The position numbers and the translations under genes were made by a program. A DNA stretch of 28,925 nucleotides, taken from contig CAUCQW010000029.1 of assembly GCA_958445065.1 (NCBI GenBank), forward strand, positions 1-28,925, in the 5' to 3' direction. Each line of letters starts with the position of its first letter. Position 1 is the first letter of the stretch. Below, piece after piece: positions 28,528 to 28,925 of this stretch. Under the pieces are notes generated by a model. The model was not told the DNA's origin, made no database searches, and was given only the letters and a program-made list of their open reading frames with translations. The DNA comes from an uncultured Collinsella sp. Lineage in GTDB: Bacteria > Actinomycetota > Coriobacteriia > Coriobacteriales > Coriobacteriaceae.

Positions 28528-28925
28528 GTCCACTACCCTGCCTTCTGTGTCGTATACGATCCGTGCGTTGCACGAAATATCAGATTGTTCCCACCAGCTG
28601 ACCTGGTATTTGACCCCACACTTGCGCACCGGGGTGTTTGCTCGGGAGGCCGCAGCCACCTTCACGACTGGCCCGCTCGCCCGCGAGGCGGTATTGCCCC
28701 AAAGAAAGTAGAACGGACGGTGCGGCTTACATCTAGGACGCGCCATGATCGCGCCGCGCGCACGCGGTCGCTTACGTGGATCCCTTTGACCGCGTCTGTC
28801 TTGGACTAGGACGGGCATTTCGTCCGTCCGCAACCACAGCCTGGTAGGAACGTAGCGCATTATAGCTAAGTTCAAGCTAAAGTTTAAGGTTAGGGGCGTC
28901 ATTCGCATCGCGAGTACAGATTTCG
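28528..28925 (-). promoter_or_regulatory. Long leader and promoter of the lipoprotein gene
   Basis: A TATAAT box stands on the minus strand at 28859-28864 with an AT-rich upstream stretch (TTAAAC at 17 bases). Transcription from there gives a leader of about 325 bases. The leader can fold: CGCGGTC/GACCGCG and GGACG/CGTCC stems lie in the first 120 bases. The same stretch is open in the lipoprotein's frame, so an N-terminal extension (for example ATG 28746) is possible, though no ribosome site supports it. I recognise no known riboswitch. Confidence 0.55.

Noticed and set aside
28528..28864. Known structured RNA (SRP RNA, tmRNA, RNase P RNA) in the lipoprotein leader
   Set aside because: None of the conserved cores that I can recall for these RNAs is visible on either strand.
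1..28925. CRISPR array
   Set aside because: No regularly spaced repeat series and no cas-like gene was seen; the tandem repeat at 40-72 has no spacers.

Overview
The window looks like the chromosome of a high-GC gut actinobacterium of the class Coriobacteriia, most likely Collinsella. This is inferred from the GC-rich coding style, the actinobacterial gene content beside a Firmicutes-like mannose-family PTS, and the type of mobile element. No rRNA or full marker gene is present to prove it.

Region 1 (1-7900) is the right part of an integrative mobilizable element (IME). Its left end lies outside the window. From the left it holds the 3' end of an IS21-family insertion sequence (istB tail and terminal repeats, 1-242), a hairpin-rich putative oriT (507-621), and then a minus-strand run: a MOBP-like relaxase, a VirD4/TraG coupling protein, a MobC-type accessory protein, a small unknown protein, a protein consisting only of a DnaB-type helicase core, and an excisionase-like HTH protein. 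A plus-strand gene with a possible ribbon-helix-helix N-terminus and a tyrosine integrase complete it. No mating-pair (T4SS) genes are seen, so the element would need a helper. It ends in the 3' half of a tRNA-Thr(CGT) gene (7856-7900), which marks the attachment site and is followed by that tRNA's own terminator.

Region 2 (7935-9160) is a gene-poor stretch. It holds a secreted-protein gene interrupted by one in-frame TAG, a small unknown ORF, and a pair of related palindromes.

Region 3 (9183-19238) is an amino-sugar cluster best read as N-acetylgalactosamine use. A mannose-family PTS (EIIA, YajC-like, EIIB, EIIC, EIID) would import and phosphorylate the sugar, a NagA-type deacetylase would give galactosamine-6-P, AgaS would deaminate and isomerise it to tagatose-6-P, and a LacC-type kinase would make tagatose-1,6-bisphosphate. 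No aldolase for the last step is in the window. A GntR/UTRA regulator sits among the genes, and CTGGT-N4-ACCAG sites lie in front of agaS and of the PTS operon. LacX-like and YhcH-like sugar-handling proteins, a flavodoxin-like protein and a decayed second nagA tail complete the cluster.

Region 4 (19239-28925) starts with a 700-base intergenic regulatory stretch and a DUF2975/small HTH gene pair with a palindromic promoter. A minus-strand housekeeping series follows: a membrane-anchored acidic protein, NAD-type isocitrate dehydrogenase, a HEAT-like protein, a small membrane protein, a beta-hydroxyacid dehydrogenase with a striking His/Cys-rich tail, a DegV protein, long ribosome hibernation factor, and a solute-binding lipoprotein with an unusually long open leader.
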